A stretch of DNA of 64,000 nt from a bacterium (GTDB taxonomy: Bacteria > Eisenbacteria > RBG-16-71-46 > CAIMUX01). The DNA lies in assembly GCA_030431975.1 (NCBI GenBank), contig JAUIHP010000028.1, forward strand, positions 1-64,000, written 5' to 3'. This document shows, piece by piece, positions 9,585 to 19,331 of the stretch (position 1 is the stretch's first letter; every line of letters begins with the position of its first letter). The notes beneath the pieces are model-generated. The model saw only the letters and a list, made by a program, of their open reading frames with translations, made no database searches and was not told the origin of the DNA. Position numbers and translations under genes: made by a program.

Positions 9585-10907
9585 GTGTTTGGAGCCATAC
9601 AGTCCGCATTCCGTATTCCGGAACTGAAGCGCAGGATCCTGTGGACCCTGGCGCTTTTGATCGTTTATCGCCTGGGCTCGCACATTCCGACTCCCGGTGT
9701 GAACGGGGATGCGCTGGCGGACTTCTTCGAGTCCCAGGGCCAGGGTACGCTCTTCGGCCTCTACGACATGTTTGCCGGCGGAAACTTCAGCAAAGCTACG
9801 ATTTTCGCGCTGGGGATCATGCCCTACATCTCGGCATCGATCATCTTCCAGCTCTTCGGCGCGGTCATTCCCTACTTCGAGCGCTTGCGCAAGGAAGGGG
9901 AAGACGGACAGAAGCGAATCAATCAGTACACACGGTACTCGACCGTCGTGCTGGCCATGGTGCAGGCGTCGGGCATCGCTCTGTTCCTGGAGGGACTCCA
10001 GGGCAACGCGGGACCGGTCGTTTCCAATCCGGGCCTCGCATTCAAAGCTCTTACCGTCCTGACCCTGACCACAGGAACGATGTTCGTCATGTGGTTGGGG
10101 GAAACCATCACAGAGCGGGGAATCGGTAACGGCGTCTCTTTGATCATCATGATCGGTATCGTCGCGATGATGCCCTACGACATCATGAACACGGTTCGTG
10201 CAGCCCAGACCGGAGCGCTCAATCCGCTCTTCCTGGTCTTCCTGGCGGTGGGAATGTTGGCGGTGACGGCACTGGTGGTGTACGTCAACAACGCCCAACG
10301 AAGAATCCCGGTGCAGTACGCGCGGCGAATGGTCGGGCGTCGCATGTACGGCGGACAGAGCACCCACATTCCTCTGCGAGTTATCACGGCGGGAGTCATC
10401 CCGATCATCTTCGCGCAGTCGATCATCATTTTCCCGGGTACGCTGGCCGGACTCTTCCAGGACTCGACCATCATGGCGACGATCGCCAACTGGTTCCGTC
10501 CCGGCGCGCCGATCTACGTCATTCTCTACGCAACGCTCATCATCTTCTTCTGCTACTTCTACACCGCGATCGTCTTCAATCCGGTCGACCTGGCAGAGAA
10601 CATGAAGAAGTACGGCGGGTTCGTCCCCGGAATTCAGCCCGGTAAGCACACGGCCGACTATCTGGACCGGATCCTTCTTCGGATCACGCTTCCGGGCGCC
10701 ATCTTCCTGGCTGCAATTGCCGTCTTGCCGGACCTGCTCATTGCGTACGGAAACGTCCCGTTCTATTTCGGAGGAACCAGCCTCCTAATTATCGTTTCGG
10801 TAGCCTTGGACACCCTGAAGCAGATCGAATCGCATCTTCTCATGCGTCACTACGATGGGTTCATGAAGAAGGGCAAGATGAAGGCTCAGGGGAACCGTAC
10901 GCTTTAG
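9585..10907 (+). CDS. secY: Preprotein translocase subunit SecY
   Basis: SecY is the channel of the Sec translocon in the inner membrane. The 440-residue product has ten predicted hydrophobic helices, starts RIPELKRRILWTLALLIVYRLGSHIP, has the plug-region FNxxAGGNF-like MFAGGNFSKATIFALG, GEDGQKRINQYTRYST on a cytosolic loop and a basic tail. The GTG start follows GGAGGG at 9570-9575. It is followed four bases later by adk. Confidence 0.97.
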   Translation: MFGAIQSAFRIPELKRRILWTLALLIVYRLGSHIPTPGVNGDALADFFESQGQGTLFGLYDMFAGGNFSKATIFALGIMPYISASIIFQLFGAVIPYFERLRKEGEDGQKRINQYTRYSTVVLAMVQASGIALFLEGLQGNAGPVVSNPGLAFKALTVLTLTTGTMFVMWLGETITERGIGNGVSLIIMIGIVAMMPYDIMNTVRAAQTGALNPLFLVFLAVGMLAVTALVVYVNNAQRRIPVQYARRMVGRRMYGGQSTHIPLRVITAGVIPIIFAQSIIIFPGTLAGLFQDSTIMATIANWFRPGAPIYVILYATLIIFFCYFYTAIVFNPVDLAENMKKYGGFVPGIQPGKHTADYLDRILLRITLPGAIFLAAIAVLPDLLIAYGNVPFYFGGTSLLIIVSVALDTLKQIESHLLMRHYDGFMKKGKMKAQGNRTL

Positions 10908-10910
10908 CCA

Positions 10911-11573
10911 ATGCGCATCATTCTGTTGGGAGCGCCGGGATCCGGCAAGGGGACGCAGAGCGAACGGCTCGTCGAGAAGTACGCCATACCGCAGATCTCG
11001 ACGGGAGACATACTCCGAAAAGCCATGGCCGACGGGACCGATGTCGGAGAACGCGCCAAGGCTTATGTGAACTCGGGATCGCTGGTCCCGGACGAGGTCA
11101 TTCTCGATCTCATTCGTGACCGGTTGGCGGAAGACGATACGTCCGCGGGATTCATCCTGGATGGTTTCCCGCGCTCCATACCTCAGGCGGAAGGGCTGGA
11201 CGGGCTCTTCGAAGAAGCCGGGACGGAGCTCGACCGGGCGATCAACATTCATGTTCCGGTGGCCGTCATCCTCAAGCGGATGACCAGCCGACGGACCTGC
11301 GGCGAGTGTGGCGCTGTGTACAACCTGGTCTTCAACCCTCCGACGGCGGAGGGAGTGTGTGACCGGTGCGGCGCGACGGACCTGCAGCAGCGAAAGGACG
11401 ATACGGAAGAGACGGTGCGGAAGCGGTTGGAGATCTACCAGAACTCCACGGCTCCCCTGGTCGACTATTACGAGAATCAGGGCAAGTTGGCCATCATTGA
11501 TGGTGACCAGGCTCCCGACCAGGTTTTTGACGCAATCGTCGCCATACTCGAGGGTGGTTTATCTCCCCTCTAG
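10911..11573 (+). CDS. adk: Adenylate kinase, zinc-LID form
   Basis: Adk interconverts ATP + AMP and 2 ADP. The 220-residue product has the P-loop GAPGSGKGTQ at residues 7-16, STGDILRKA of the AMP site and LDGFPRSIPQAE. The long-form LID contains CGECG and CDRCG, a Cys4 zinc site, and RKDDTEETVRKRLE carries LID arginines. It starts four bases after the secY stop. The usual map and infA genes do not follow; instead 123 non-coding bases lead to rpmJ. Confidence 0.97.
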   Translation: MRIILLGAPGSGKGTQSERLVEKYAIPQISTGDILRKAMADGTDVGERAKAYVNSGSLVPDEVILDLIRDRLAEDDTSAGFILDGFPRSIPQAEGLDGLFEEAGTELDRAINIHVPVAVILKRMTSRRTCGECGAVYNLVFNPPTAEGVCDRCGATDLQQRKDDTEETVRKRLEIYQNSTAPLVDYYENQGKLAIIDGDQAPDQVFDAIVAILEGGLSPL

Positions 11574-11696
11574 ACCAGCCGGCCATTTAGTGGCACAATT
11601 ACGGCTTGTCCTGAGGAATGCCGCCTCTCGAAACGTCACAGGTGGCTGTGACACAGTAAGTTAGCCGGATGAGTGTCCGGCAAGAGGTGACTCGAG

Positions 11697-11813
11697 ATGA
11701 AGGTTAGAGCTTCAGTCAAACCGATTTGTGAGCACTGCAAGGTGATCCGTCGGTCAGGTGTGATTCGGGTGATCTGTCCCAAGAACCCGCGCCACAAGCA
11801 GCGCCAGGGTTAG
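11697..11813 (+). CDS. rpmJ: 50S ribosomal protein L36
   Basis: L36 is the smallest large-subunit protein. The 38-residue product reads [15 protein letters not shown], then [20 protein letters not shown] and a short tail, with the C-x2-C…C…H zinc ligands of the C+ form. AAGAGGTGA lies upstream of the ATG. It sits between adk and rpsM, as in many alpha-operon starts. Confidence 0.97.
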   Translation: MKVRASVKPICEHCKVIRRSGVIRVICPKNPRHKQRQG

Positions 11814-11910
11814 TCAGGGACTGTGTCCGGCTTCGTGGCCGGGCCGGAGCAGTTAGTCGATCCAGCCGGGTAGGACCCGGTGACGAGACAAGGATCGCGG
11901 GAGGTTCTCT

Positions 11911-12279
11911 TTGGCACGTATATCGGGCGTCGACCTACCGAACGAGAAGCGGTTGTTCGTGGCGCTGACCTACATCTTCGGAATCGGTCCGACGGCGGCG
12001 AGAAACATTCTCGACGCGGCGGAGGTCGATCCTCAGAAGAAGGCAAAAGACCTGACGGATGACGAGACGGCTCGTCTCCGTAACGAGATCGAAAACAACT
12101 ACCGTGTCGAAGGAACGCTTCATACCGAGGTCGGTATGGCCATCAAGCGTCTGATGGACATCGGCTGTTATCGCGGTCTCCGCCATCGGCGCAGTCTCCC
12201 GGTTCGGGGACAGCGTACGAAGACCAATGCCCGTACACGTAAGGGACCGAAGAAGACCGCGGTCAAAAAGAAGAAGTAG
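11911..12279 (+). CDS. rpsM: 30S ribosomal protein S13
   Basis: S13 contacts P-site tRNA and forms bridge B1 with L5. The 122-residue product starts [20 protein letters not shown], has the [12 protein letters not shown] helix-turn and ends with [27 protein letters not shown]-type basic tail. The start is a TTG at 11911 behind GGGAGG; it gives exactly the universal MARISGV start. Confidence 0.97.
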   Translation: MARISGVDLPNEKRLFVALTYIFGIGPTAARNILDAAEVDPQKKAKDLTDDETARLRNEIENNYRVEGTLHTEVGMAIKRLMDIGCYRGLRHRRSLPVRGQRTKTNARTRKGPKKTAVKKKK

Positions 12280-12295
12280 GAAGTAGGAGCGAGTA

Positions 12296-12688
12296 GTGGC
12301 CAAGCCCAAGAAAACAGGCGGTAAGAAAAAGGACAGGAAGGTCGGAGCAAACGGCTTCGCCCACGTCCACGCCAGCTTCAACAACACGATCATCTCCATC
12401 ACCGACGGTGACGGTGGCGTCATCGCCTGGGCGAGCGCAGGGAAGGTCGGATTCAAGGGTTCGCGCAAGAGCACGCCTTTTGCCGCGCAGGTGGCTGCCG
12501 ACAACGCGGCCAAGGATGCGATGGGCATGGGCCTGCGTCGTGTTGAAGTCATGGTCAAGGGCCCCGGCGCAGGCCGGGAGGCTGCGGTGCGTTCCATGGC
12601 CGCTGCCGGTCTCGAGATCTCTGCCATTCGGGACGTCACGCCGATCCCGCACAACGGTTGCCGGCCGCCGAAGCGGCGCCGGGTCTGA
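12296..12688 (+). CDS. rpsK: 30S ribosomal protein S11
   Basis: S11 lies on the platform near the mRNA exit. The 130-residue product has the [16 protein letters not shown] strand, [20 protein letters not shown], and ends [18 protein letters not shown], the most conserved S11 ending. The start is GTG at 12296 with TAGGAG upstream. Confidence 0.97.
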   Translation: MAKPKKTGGKKKDRKVGANGFAHVHASFNNTIISITDGDGGVIAWASAGKVGFKGSRKSTPFAAQVAADNAAKDAMGMGLRRVEVMVKGPGAGREAAVRSMAAAGLEISAIRDVTPIPHNGCRPPKRRRV

Positions 12689-12705
12689 GGAGGAACGGGT
12701 AGACT

Positions 12706-13335
12706 ATGGGTCGGTATACGGACAGCGTTTGCAGGCTTTGTCGCCGCGAGGGAATCCGCCTCTATCTCAAAGGCGATCGGTGCTATTCAGACAAGTGCGC
12801 GATCGAGCGTCGCTCTTACCCGCCGGGTGAACACGGCCAGTCTCGCCGCCAAAAGGTCTCGCCTTACGGTCAGCAGCTGCGTGAGAAGCAGAAGGCTCGC
12901 CGGATCTACGGCGTGATGGAGCGTCAGTTCCGCAACTACTTCAAGAAGGCGTCGCGGAAGCAGGGAGTGACCGGTGAAATCCTCCTCCAGCTTCTCGAGA
13001 CCCGTCTTGACAATCTCGTTTACCGGATGGGCATCGCCCAGTCCCGTAACGCCGCCCGGCAGCTCGTCAAGCACGGTCACGTCACCGTGAACGGGCGTCG
13101 CGTCGATATTCCGAGCTACCACGTCCGTCCGGGAGAGGTCATCTCCGTTTCGGAAAAGAGCAGGAACAAGGATCTGGTCAAGGAAGCGGTCGCCAATCGG
13201 CGCCGGACCGAGATGCAGAGCTGGCTCAACTTCGATGAGAAGGACATGTCGGGGGTGCTGCTTCAGGTTCCGTCCCGGGAAGACATTCCCGTTCCGGTCC
13301 AGGAGCAGCTGATCGTCGAGTTGTACTCGAAGTAA
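12706..13335 (+). CDS. rpsD: 30S ribosomal protein S4, zinc-binding form
   Basis: S4 nucleates the 30S body and has roles in decoding fidelity. The 209-residue product keeps the N-terminal Cys4 (C9, C12 and two further Cys in [10 protein letters not shown]), the C+ form, followed by [11 protein letters not shown]. The S4 RNA-binding domain has [13 protein letters not shown] and [20 protein letters not shown]. It ends LIVELYSK. Position between rpsK and rpoA is standard. Confidence 0.98.
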   Translation: MGRYTDSVCRLCRREGIRLYLKGDRCYSDKCAIERRSYPPGEHGQSRRQKVSPYGQQLREKQKARRIYGVMERQFRNYFKKASRKQGVTGEILLQLLETRLDNLVYRMGIAQSRNAARQLVKHGHVTVNGRRVDIPSYHVRPGEVISVSEKSRNKDLVKEAVANRRRTEMQSWLNFDEKDMSGVLLQVPSREDIPVPVQEQLIVELYSK

Positions 13336-13407
13336 TCCCCTGGCGGTTGACGCGAGACTGGGAGCAGGACGCTCCCCGGGTAGAACACAAAACGGAGGAA
13401 CGACACT

Positions 13408-14463
13408 GTGAAGTGGAAAGCTCTACAGATGCCCGAGCGCATCGTGGCCGACGAGTCCGCCGGTCGCGAGCAACTTGGCCGCTTCGTCATCGAACCGCTC
13501 GAGCGGGGTTTCGGTACCACTCTCGGCAACGCGTTGCGTCGCGTTCTCCTCAGTTCTTTGCAGGGAGTGGCCGTCAGTGCGATCCGCGTTCATGACGACC
13601 GCGTTCAGCACGAGTTCACTTCGATTCCCGGAGTCCTGGAAGACGTTACGGACATCGTGCTCAACCTGAAGCAGGTTCGGTTCAAGCACCATGGAGACGG
13701 CCCGCGTCGCGGAACCTTCGTCACCAGCGGCAAGTCCTCGATCACGGCCGGCGACATGGAGATTTCACCTGACGTCGAAGTCCTGAATCCGGATCTGCAT
13801 ATCGCAAGTGTGAACACCGATGCCGAGGTTCGCCTCGAGGTCGAGGTGACCTCCGGAAAAGGCTACGTAGCCGCGGAAGATCAGCCCGGCGCCCAGGATC
13901 GTCCGATCGGCTGGATCTCGATCGACTCGCTTTTCAGCCCGGTCGTCACGGTCAACTTCCGAGTCGAGAACACTCGTATCGGGCAGCGTATCGACTTCGA
14001 CAAGCTGACCCTGGACCTCGAGACGGACGGCTCGATTCTGCCGTCCGACGCTCTGGCCATGGGAGCCAAGATCCTGCGCGATCACTTCAGCCTCTTCATC
14101 TCCTTCGAGGAGACGTTCGAGGAAGAGAAGGAAGAGGTCGTCGACGAAGAATACCTGCGCATCAAGGAGCTTCTGGAGAAGGGCGTGGACGAGCTCGAGC
14201 TCTCGGTCCGTTCCGGAAACTGCCTCCGCGCGGCCAAGATCAAGACCCTGGGCGATCTCGTGACCAAGTCAGAGGCCGAGATGCTCCAGTACCGGAACTT
14301 CGGTAAGAAGTCGCTCAAGGAAATCTCCGACCTGTTGACCGGGATGGGGCTTTCCTTCGGCATGGACGTGTCCCGTTACCTCGGTACGAGTGCTCCGTCC
14401 AGCCCTGAGGGTGCCGGAGTCGCCGTGGATGCGGATGATGAGGAGTTGCTCGACGATATCTGA
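13408..14463 (+). CDS. rpoA: DNA-directed RNA polymerase alpha subunit
   Basis: Alpha dimerises to seed RNA polymerase assembly, and its C-terminal domain binds UP elements and activators. The 351-residue product has the NTD signature [25 protein letters not shown] and a CTD with [24 protein letters not shown] and [10 protein letters not shown] longer acidic stretch ([13 protein letters not shown]) lies in the linker. The start is GTG at 13408 behind CGGAGGAA. Confidence 0.98.
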   Translation: MKWKALQMPERIVADESAGREQLGRFVIEPLERGFGTTLGNALRRVLLSSLQGVAVSAIRVHDDRVQHEFTSIPGVLEDVTDIVLNLKQVRFKHHGDGPRRGTFVTSGKSSITAGDMEISPDVEVLNPDLHIASVNTDAEVRLEVEVTSGKGYVAAEDQPGAQDRPIGWISIDSLFSPVVTVNFRVENTRIGQRIDFDKLTLDLETDGSILPSDALAMGAKILRDHFSLFISFEETFEEEKEEVVDEEYLRIKELLEKGVDELELSVRSGNCLRAAKIKTLGDLVTKSEAEMLQYRNFGKKSLKEISDLLTGMGLSFGMDVSRYLGTSAPSSPEGAGVAVDADDEELLDDI

Positions 14464-14610
14464 TCGCACCCTACCGGTCGCAGCGATCCCGGCCTTAGTA
14501 CGAGGTCGGGCGAGGCGACCGGAATCGCGGTCCAACATCGAGCGGCTCTGGAAGAGTTTGAGAGAAGTAGAAGGAACGAAGCCGATCGCGGCTTGTGAGA
14601 GAGACCTGAC

Positions 14611-15174
14611 ATGAGACACCGTAAAGATCACCGAAAGCTCAGTCGGACCTCCGCCCATCGCAAGGCGATGCTGCGGAATCAGGTCACGTCGCTCTTCGAG
14701 CACGGTCGAATCGAAACCACCGTTGCCAAGGCCAAGGAAAGCCGTCGGCTTGCCGAGCGCCTGATCACGTATGCGAAGCGCGCCGACGCCAAAGTGGCTA
14801 CTCTTTCTGACGAGAAAGAGAAGGCTGCCGTCGACGTCGCCGCTCGCCGGAGGGCCGGGCGCTTCCTGCGGACGCGGGAAACCGTGACCAAGCTCTTCGC
14901 AGAGATCGCTCCGAACATGATGGAGCGGGAGGGTGGCTACACCCGGATGCTCAAGACCCGGATTCGTCCGGGCGACGCCGGAGAGATGGCGATTCTTGAG
15001 CTCGTGAAGTCGCAGGCTCAGCTCGAGGCTGAGGCCGCCGCTCGCGCTGCTGCCGAAGAAGAAGCTGCCGCAAAGAGCAGTGTCTTTGGACGCCGCCGGA
15101 AGAAGAAGACCAAGGACACGGAGGCCAAGGCGGACGTCGAGGACGCCAAGGTCGAGGAGTCGGACGGCAAGTAG
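14611..15174 (+). CDS. rplQ: 50S ribosomal protein L17 with C-terminal extension
   Basis: L17 is a late large-subunit protein. The core has [35 protein letters not shown] and [20 protein letters not shown]. At 187 residues it is about 60 longer than most; the surplus is a low-complexity Ala/Glu/Lys tail that may be disordered or helical. It closes the ribosomal cluster and is followed by a strong terminator at 15236. Confidence 0.97.
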   Translation: MRHRKDHRKLSRTSAHRKAMLRNQVTSLFEHGRIETTVAKAKESRRLAERLITYAKRADAKVATLSDEKEKAAVDVAARRRAGRFLRTRETVTKLFAEIAPNMMEREGGYTRMLKTRIRPGDAGEMAILELVKSQAQLEAEAAARAAAEEEAAAKSSVFGRRRKKKTKDTEAKADVEDAKVEESDGK

Positions 15175-15235
15175 CGATCCAGCTGACTTAATGGATCCGG
15201 GCTGTTCGCTCAGTCCGATCCGAAGACTTTGAATG

Positions 15236-15261
15236 CCCGGCTCGCAAGAGCCGGGTTTTTT
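15236..15261 (+). terminator. Intrinsic terminator of the ribosomal cluster
   Basis: A perfect 8-bp stem (CCCGGCTC / GAGCCGGG) with a GCAA tetraloop is followed directly by six T residues, 62 bases after the rplQ stop. This is a textbook rho-independent terminator. Confidence 0.93.
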
Positions 15262-15277
15262 CGTGAGGAGCATGTGT

Positions 15278-15529
15278 ATGAAGTCGCGGGCCACCCTGAG
15301 CAAAGAAAAACGCGACGAGCTGATTCCCGAGATCCGCACCTATGTCGGTGACAATTTCGAAGAGGAGATCGGCGATCTGAAAGCCACGCTCCTTCTCGAC
15401 TTCATGCTCGAGCGGATCGGGCCCGCCCTCTACAACAAGGCCGTCCGGGACTGTAACGCGTATCTGCAGGATCGGCTTCTCGACATGGAAGGGGAGTTGT
15501 TGCAGGACGAGCGGCGAAAAGGAAAGTGA
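15278..15529 (+). CDS. DUF2164 family protein
   Basis: A small (83 aa) cytosolic protein of unknown function. The core LSKEKRDELIPEIRTYV, EEIGDLKATLLLDFMLERIGP and YNKAVRDCNAYLQDRL matches my recollection of the DUF2164 family in order and spacing. Upstream in-frame starts exist, but they lie inside the terminator or only one base after GGAG (15267-15270); the ATG at 15278 is seven bases from it. It stands alone between the ribosomal terminator and a repeat element. Confidence 0.8.
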   Translation: MKSRATLSKEKRDELIPEIRTYVGDNFEEEIGDLKATLLLDFMLERIGPALYNKAVRDCNAYLQDRLLDMEGELLQDERRKGK

Positions 15530-15535
15530 CCGGAG

Positions 15536-15699
15536 GGTTGTGGACGGAAGATTGCGGACGCCGGGCTCCTAACCTGCGACGACACAGCGTCCTTTGGGGA
15601 TCAAGTCCGGGGGGCAACGACGACGGTGGGTCGTCGCTGTGACGTCAACGAGCCAGAATCACTTAGCGTGATCCCGTCCGCAATCCTCCGGCCACCACC
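15536..15699 (-). repeat. Dispersed ~164-bp repeat, copy 1
   Basis: The left end GGTTGTGGACGGAAGATTGC and the right end reading inward as GGTGGTGGCCGGAGGATTGC are terminal inverted repeats of about 25 bp, both running on into GGACG. On the minus strand the interior matches copy 3 along its length, including a shared GATCCCCAAAGGA block and a GTCGT…GGTTAGGAG block. It fills most of the convergent gap between the DUF2164 gene and the ABC permease. It has no ORF of its own and looks like a MITE or a large REP-type element. Confidence 0.85.
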
Positions 15700-15731
15700 C
15701 AAGGAAAGAGGACGGAAAAGGACGCGCCGCC

Positions 15732-16589
15732 TCAGTCTCCGGAGGGGGCGATCGACATCCGCAAGTCGGGGGCGATAAAGAACGCGACCGCATAGATCGC
15801 GGTGAGAACACCGAGCGCGATTAGGAGATTTGACTTCTTCAACGGCTGCGTACTTTCCCAACGGAACAGAAGTGAATTCACGGCGAGGCCGAGGACTCCC
15901 GTCGTCAGAAGCACCGCGATCGGTCCTCCCAATTGCAGCAGCCCTTCTCCACGCACGACGACTCCCTGCAACGCCTCGACGAGATACGTGGCGGGAAGCA
16001 GCTTTGCGATCCTCTGGATGAAATCGGGCAGCACGAAGAACGGAACGGCGGCGCCCGAAAGGAACATCATCGGGAAGAACAGAAGGTTGGTCAGGACCGG
16101 CGCGGTCTTCATGTCTCTGGCGATGCTGCCGACCAACAGTCCCAGAGGGACGAAGGCAAAGATCCCGAACAGCATCACCAGGATCAGGACCCAGATGGGG
16201 CCCGCGCTTCGGCTTCCGAACCAGAACCACGCGATCACTCCCTGCAGAAGGAGAGACGAGAGAAGAATACCGACCTGCAGCAGTCCGAACGATGAGACGA
16301 GCGCGATCGGGCTGAGCGGTGATACGCGGTATCGGCGAAACGTGCCGTTCTCCCGCTCCTGCACCATGGACATCGAGATTCCGAAGAAGGAAGAGGAGAT
16401 GACCGTGATCGTCCACAGCCCCGGCATCAGGTACGCAACACGCTCGGCTTCGCCGGCTCCGAAGATGTAGGCGAAAAGAATGAGAAGGAAGATGGGGAAC
16501 GCCATCGTCCAAAAGAGAGCGGCCTTGGAGCGAACCGTCGAGAGGAATCCTGCCCAGGTCAGCGCTCGGGTTCCGCGAAACGCCCTCAT
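15732..16589 (-). CDS. ABC-2 type transporter permease
   Basis: The membrane half of an ABC exporter (285 aa). An N-terminal cytosolic segment leads into a helix near residue 28 (FWTMAFPIFLLILFAYIFG), followed after a periplasmic loop by five further hydrophobic segments, the ABC-2 pattern. A VQERENGTFRRYRVSPLSP motif between helices 2 and 3 is typical of the family. It overlaps the upstream ATPase gene by four bases (ATGA). Substrate is unknown; antibiotic, lipid or polysaccharide efflux are all seen in this family. Confidence 0.9.
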   Translation of the reverse strand: MRAFRGTRALTWAGFLSTVRSKAALFWTMAFPIFLLILFAYIFGAGEAERVAYLMPGLWTITVISSSFFGISMSMVQERENGTFRRYRVSPLSPIALVSSFGLLQVGILLSSLLLQGVIAWFWFGSRSAGPIWVLILVMLFGIFAFVPLGLLVGSIARDMKTAPVLTNLLFFPMMFLSGAAVPFFVLPDFIQRIAKLLPATYLVEALQGVVVRGEGLLQLGGPIAVLLTTGVLGLAVNSLLFRWESTQPLKKSNLLIALGVLTAIYAVAFFIAPDLRMSIAPSGD

Positions 16590-17521
16590 GAACCTTCCCC
16601 ATCCCCGTCCTCGGAACGGGTGCCGACGAGCTCGAGGTAGACGTCCTCCAACGTGGGGCGTTTCATTCGCAGGTCGAGCAGGGTGAGGTTGCCTTCCTGC
16701 AGAGTCCGACCCAGCGCGACGACGAAAGCGGCGGGGTCTTCCGTTGTGAATCGGTAGTAGTCATCTTCGCGCCCGGTGGGCTGGGCGCCGGCGCGGAAGA
16801 GTCCGACGGGGTCGAGTTCCTTGTCGACGCGGATCCAAACGGTGGAACCGCCTTGCGCCCGTTGCAACAACTCGAAGGGCGATCCGTCCGCGACGACCTT
16901 GCCTTCCCGCATGACGACGACGCGGTCACAGAGAATCTCCGCCTCTTCGATGTAGTGCGTGGTCAGGAGAACGGTCCGGCCCCGCTCTTTCAAGCTTCGG
17001 ATGATCTTGTGCAGGTCTCGGCGAGCGGCGGGGTCGAGCCCGGTTGTCGGCTCGTCGAGAATGATCAACTCCGGGTCGGTGACCAGCGCGAGTCCGATCG
17101 CGAGCCGTTGCTTCTGACCTCCGGAGAGCGTGCGGTTTCGCGCGTTGCTCTTCTCCGTCAGATCGATGGCGGCCAGGACCTCGTTTGCGGGAAGGCTTTT
17201 CTCGTAGAAGGCGCGAAAGAGTCGCAGAGTTTCCAGCACCGTCAGGTCGGGCGGGAGCTCTGTGGCCTGAAGTTGCACACCGAGACGTTCGGCGAGTCGC
17301 CGGGGTTCCCGGGAGGGATCGATTCCGAGCACCGAAACGCGCCCTTGGCTGGGGGTGCGAAGCCCCTCGATGGTCTCGACGAGGGTCGTCTTGCCGGCAC
17401 CGTTCGGCCCGAGGATCCCCACGATCCCGCCGCTTTCGATACTGAGACTGACGCCGCGCAGTGCCTGGACGGTCCCGTAGTCTTTGGTCAGATCGCGAAT
17501 CTCAGCGATCGGGCTCGACAT
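16586..17521 (-). CDS. ABC transporter ATP-binding protein
   Basis: The ATPase partner of the ABC-2 permease. The 311-residue product has Walker A GPNGAGKTTL near residue 38, the signature LSGGQKQRL, Walker B LIILDEPTTGLD and the H-loop TTHY, then a C-terminal extension (about 90 residues) typical of DrrA/CcmA-type ATPases. The open frame extends upstream to 17863, but the ATG at 17521 gives the expected N-terminus and lies just after the AGCS stop at 17527. So the operon runs AGCS symporter, ATPase, permease. Confidence 0.93.
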   Translation of the reverse strand: MSSPIAEIRDLTKDYGTVQALRGVSLSIESGGIVGILGPNGAGKTTLVETIEGLRTPSQGRVSVLGIDPSREPRRLAERLGVQLQATELPPDLTVLETLRLFRAFYEKSLPANEVLAAIDLTEKSNARNRTLSGGQKQRLAIGLALVTDPELIILDEPTTGLDPAARRDLHKIIRSLKERGRTVLLTTHYIEEAEILCDRVVVMREGKVVADGSPFELLQRAQGGSTVWIRVDKELDPVGLFRAGAQPTGREDDYYRFTTEDPAAFVVALGRTLQEGNLTLLDLRMKRPTLEDVYLELVGTRSEDGDGEGS

Positions 17522-17526
17522 GTGGG

Positions 17527-19173
17527 CTACACCTTCTTGTCGAATCCTTCGTTGTAGTAGTCGTCCGTCGACTTCTTGACCCGAGAGGTCAGCCACAGGA
17601 TGGCAATCAGGTTGGGGGCAGCCATCAGTCCAAGGGCCATGTCCCCGAATCCCCAGACGACCTCGAGTGCGAGCGTCGCCCCGAGGAAGATGAAGCCGAC
17701 GTAGATCCATCGATAGATCGGTACCGCTTTGATTCCGAAGAGATACTCGGCGCAGCGGTCTCCGTAGTAGGACCAGGAGATCGTCGTCGAGACGGCGAAG
17801 AGGAAGACAGAAAGGGTGACGATCCATTTTCCGATGTCGCCCAATTCCCGTTCGAAAGCCCACGTCGTAAGGGCGGACGAATTCTGGAGACAGTCTCCGC
17901 TGGCCGTCAGGTTCTCGGCGCCGCCGGTGATGACCCCTTCGGAAACCTCGATCGATCCGCTGAATGGGACTCCCGCCTCATCGAGAAGCTGCGGGTTGAG
18001 AACGTATCCGTCGTTGTTCTCGAACGCGCCTCCCTGAGGGGCGCCGCCCTGAATGCGGAGGGTTCCATCGAAGAGCGGGGAGGCTCCGGGGCGGTCTCCC
18101 ATCGAAGGGGCGGCCGATACTTCGTGGACGGTCACGGTCCCAAAGTCGAGGTCCGTCGACTTGTGCTGGTTCCACGCTCCGGTCAGGACGATGCAGAGTC
18201 CGGTCATGGAACAAATGACCAAGGTGTCGATGAATGGGCCGAGCATGGCGACCATGCCTTCGCGAACGGGCTTGTCCGTCTTGGCCGCAGCGTGCGCGAT
18301 GGGGGCGCTTCCTTGTCCGGCTTCGTTGGAGAAGAGCCCGCGCTTCACGCCCCAGACCAGTGTCGTCATGAATGCGCCGGCAGCGGTTCCGCCGAAGCCG
18401 GCGGTCGGGTTGAAGGCTTCGGTGAGAATAGTTTGAAATGCGGCCGGGATGGCGCCGGCATTCTTGAGGATGATGACGAGCGCGCCCAGGGAGTAGAGGA
18501 TGAACATGGCCGGCGCGAGCTTGGAGGTGACGGCGCCGATTCGTTTGATTCCGCCGATGATGACGAGGGCAACGACGGCAGCCATGACGAGGCCGGAGAT
18601 CCAGGTCGGCACGCCAAGCGTGCTGGTCGCGGACAGGCTGACGGTGTTGGCCTGGTTCATGTTTCCGGAACCGAAGCTGCTGATGACCGCGCAGAAAGCG
18701 AAGAAGACGGCGAGCGGTTTCCAGTTCTTTCCCATTCCGCGCTCGATGTAGTACATCGGGCCCCCGGCGGACTCACCCTTCTCGTCGAAGACCCGGTGCT
18801 GCATGGCCAACGTACACTCGACGTACTTGAGGGCCATCCCGAAGAAGGCGGTCAACCACATCCAGAAGAGGGCTCCCGGGCCGCCGTAGTGAATCGCGGT
18901 GGCGACACCGGCAATGTTTCCGACTCCAACAGTGGCGGAAAGCGCAGTTGTCAAAGCCTGGAAGTGGGAGATGTCTCCCTTTTGGCTGGGGTCGTCGAAC
19001 TTGCCGCTGATGACCTTCCAACCGTGTCCGAACGCGCGCACCTGGATGAAGGCGAGGCGAAACGTGACGAAGAGACCGGTCCCGAGTAGAAGGGCCACGA
19101 TCAGGGGGAAGGCACCTGGGGTGCTCCAGACGAGGGTGTTGCCAGCGTTCACGAATTGTTCGAAGAAGTTCAT
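17527..19173 (-). CDS. AGCS-family amino acid:cation (Na+/H+) symporter
   Basis: This family imports alanine or glycine with sodium or protons. The 548-residue product has the N-terminal GxFxTxRL pattern (GTGLFVTFRLAFIQ), ALSATVGVGNIAGVATAI, GGPGALFWMW and VKRGLFSNEAGQGSAPIAHA, all family signatures. It is longer than the usual 450-490 because of about 100 polar residues, rich in Gly/Ser/Asp, inserted between two membrane helices roughly at residues 330-430. That insert is probably extracytoplasmic. It lies six bases upstream of the ABC ATPase gene. Confidence 0.92.
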   Translation of the reverse strand: MNFFEQFVNAGNTLVWSTPGAFPLIVALLLGTGLFVTFRLAFIQVRAFGHGWKVISGKFDDPSQKGDISHFQALTTALSATVGVGNIAGVATAIHYGGPGALFWMWLTAFFGMALKYVECTLAMQHRVFDEKGESAGGPMYYIERGMGKNWKPLAVFFAFCAVISSFGSGNMNQANTVSLSATSTLGVPTWISGLVMAAVVALVIIGGIKRIGAVTSKLAPAMFILYSLGALVIILKNAGAIPAAFQTILTEAFNPTAGFGGTAAGAFMTTLVWGVKRGLFSNEAGQGSAPIAHAAAKTDKPVREGMVAMLGPFIDTLVICSMTGLCIVLTGAWNQHKSTDLDFGTVTVHEVSAAPSMGDRPGASPLFDGTLRIQGGAPQGGAFENNDGYVLNPQLLDEAGVPFSGSIEVSEGVITGGAENLTASGDCLQNSSALTTWAFERELGDIGKWIVTLSVFLFAVSTTISWSYYGDRCAEYLFGIKAVPIYRWIYVGFIFLGATLALEVVWGFGDMALGLMAAPNLIAILWLTSRVKKSTDDYYNEGFDKKV

Positions 19174-19331
19174 GGTGCAGCGAGGCTAGCACGGGTCCGA
19201 GGAGGCGTAAAGCAATAGGGGGATGAAAGATATGGCAGGTGGCGAGGTGGGCCGCGACGGAGTAGTCTTCGCCAATCGTTTGCCGTCACTGAAGCTGGGC
19301 ATCAGCAGAATGGATCGGGGCTCCTGGAAGA

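Noticed and set aside
9000-10649. 549-codon minus-strand frame opposite rplO-secY
   Set aside because: Antisense shadow of SecY with His/Asp/Arg-rich composition and no recognisable domain.
17461-19089. 542-codon plus-strand frame opposite the AGCS symporter
   Set aside because: Antisense to a clear transporter; composition typical of a shadow frame.
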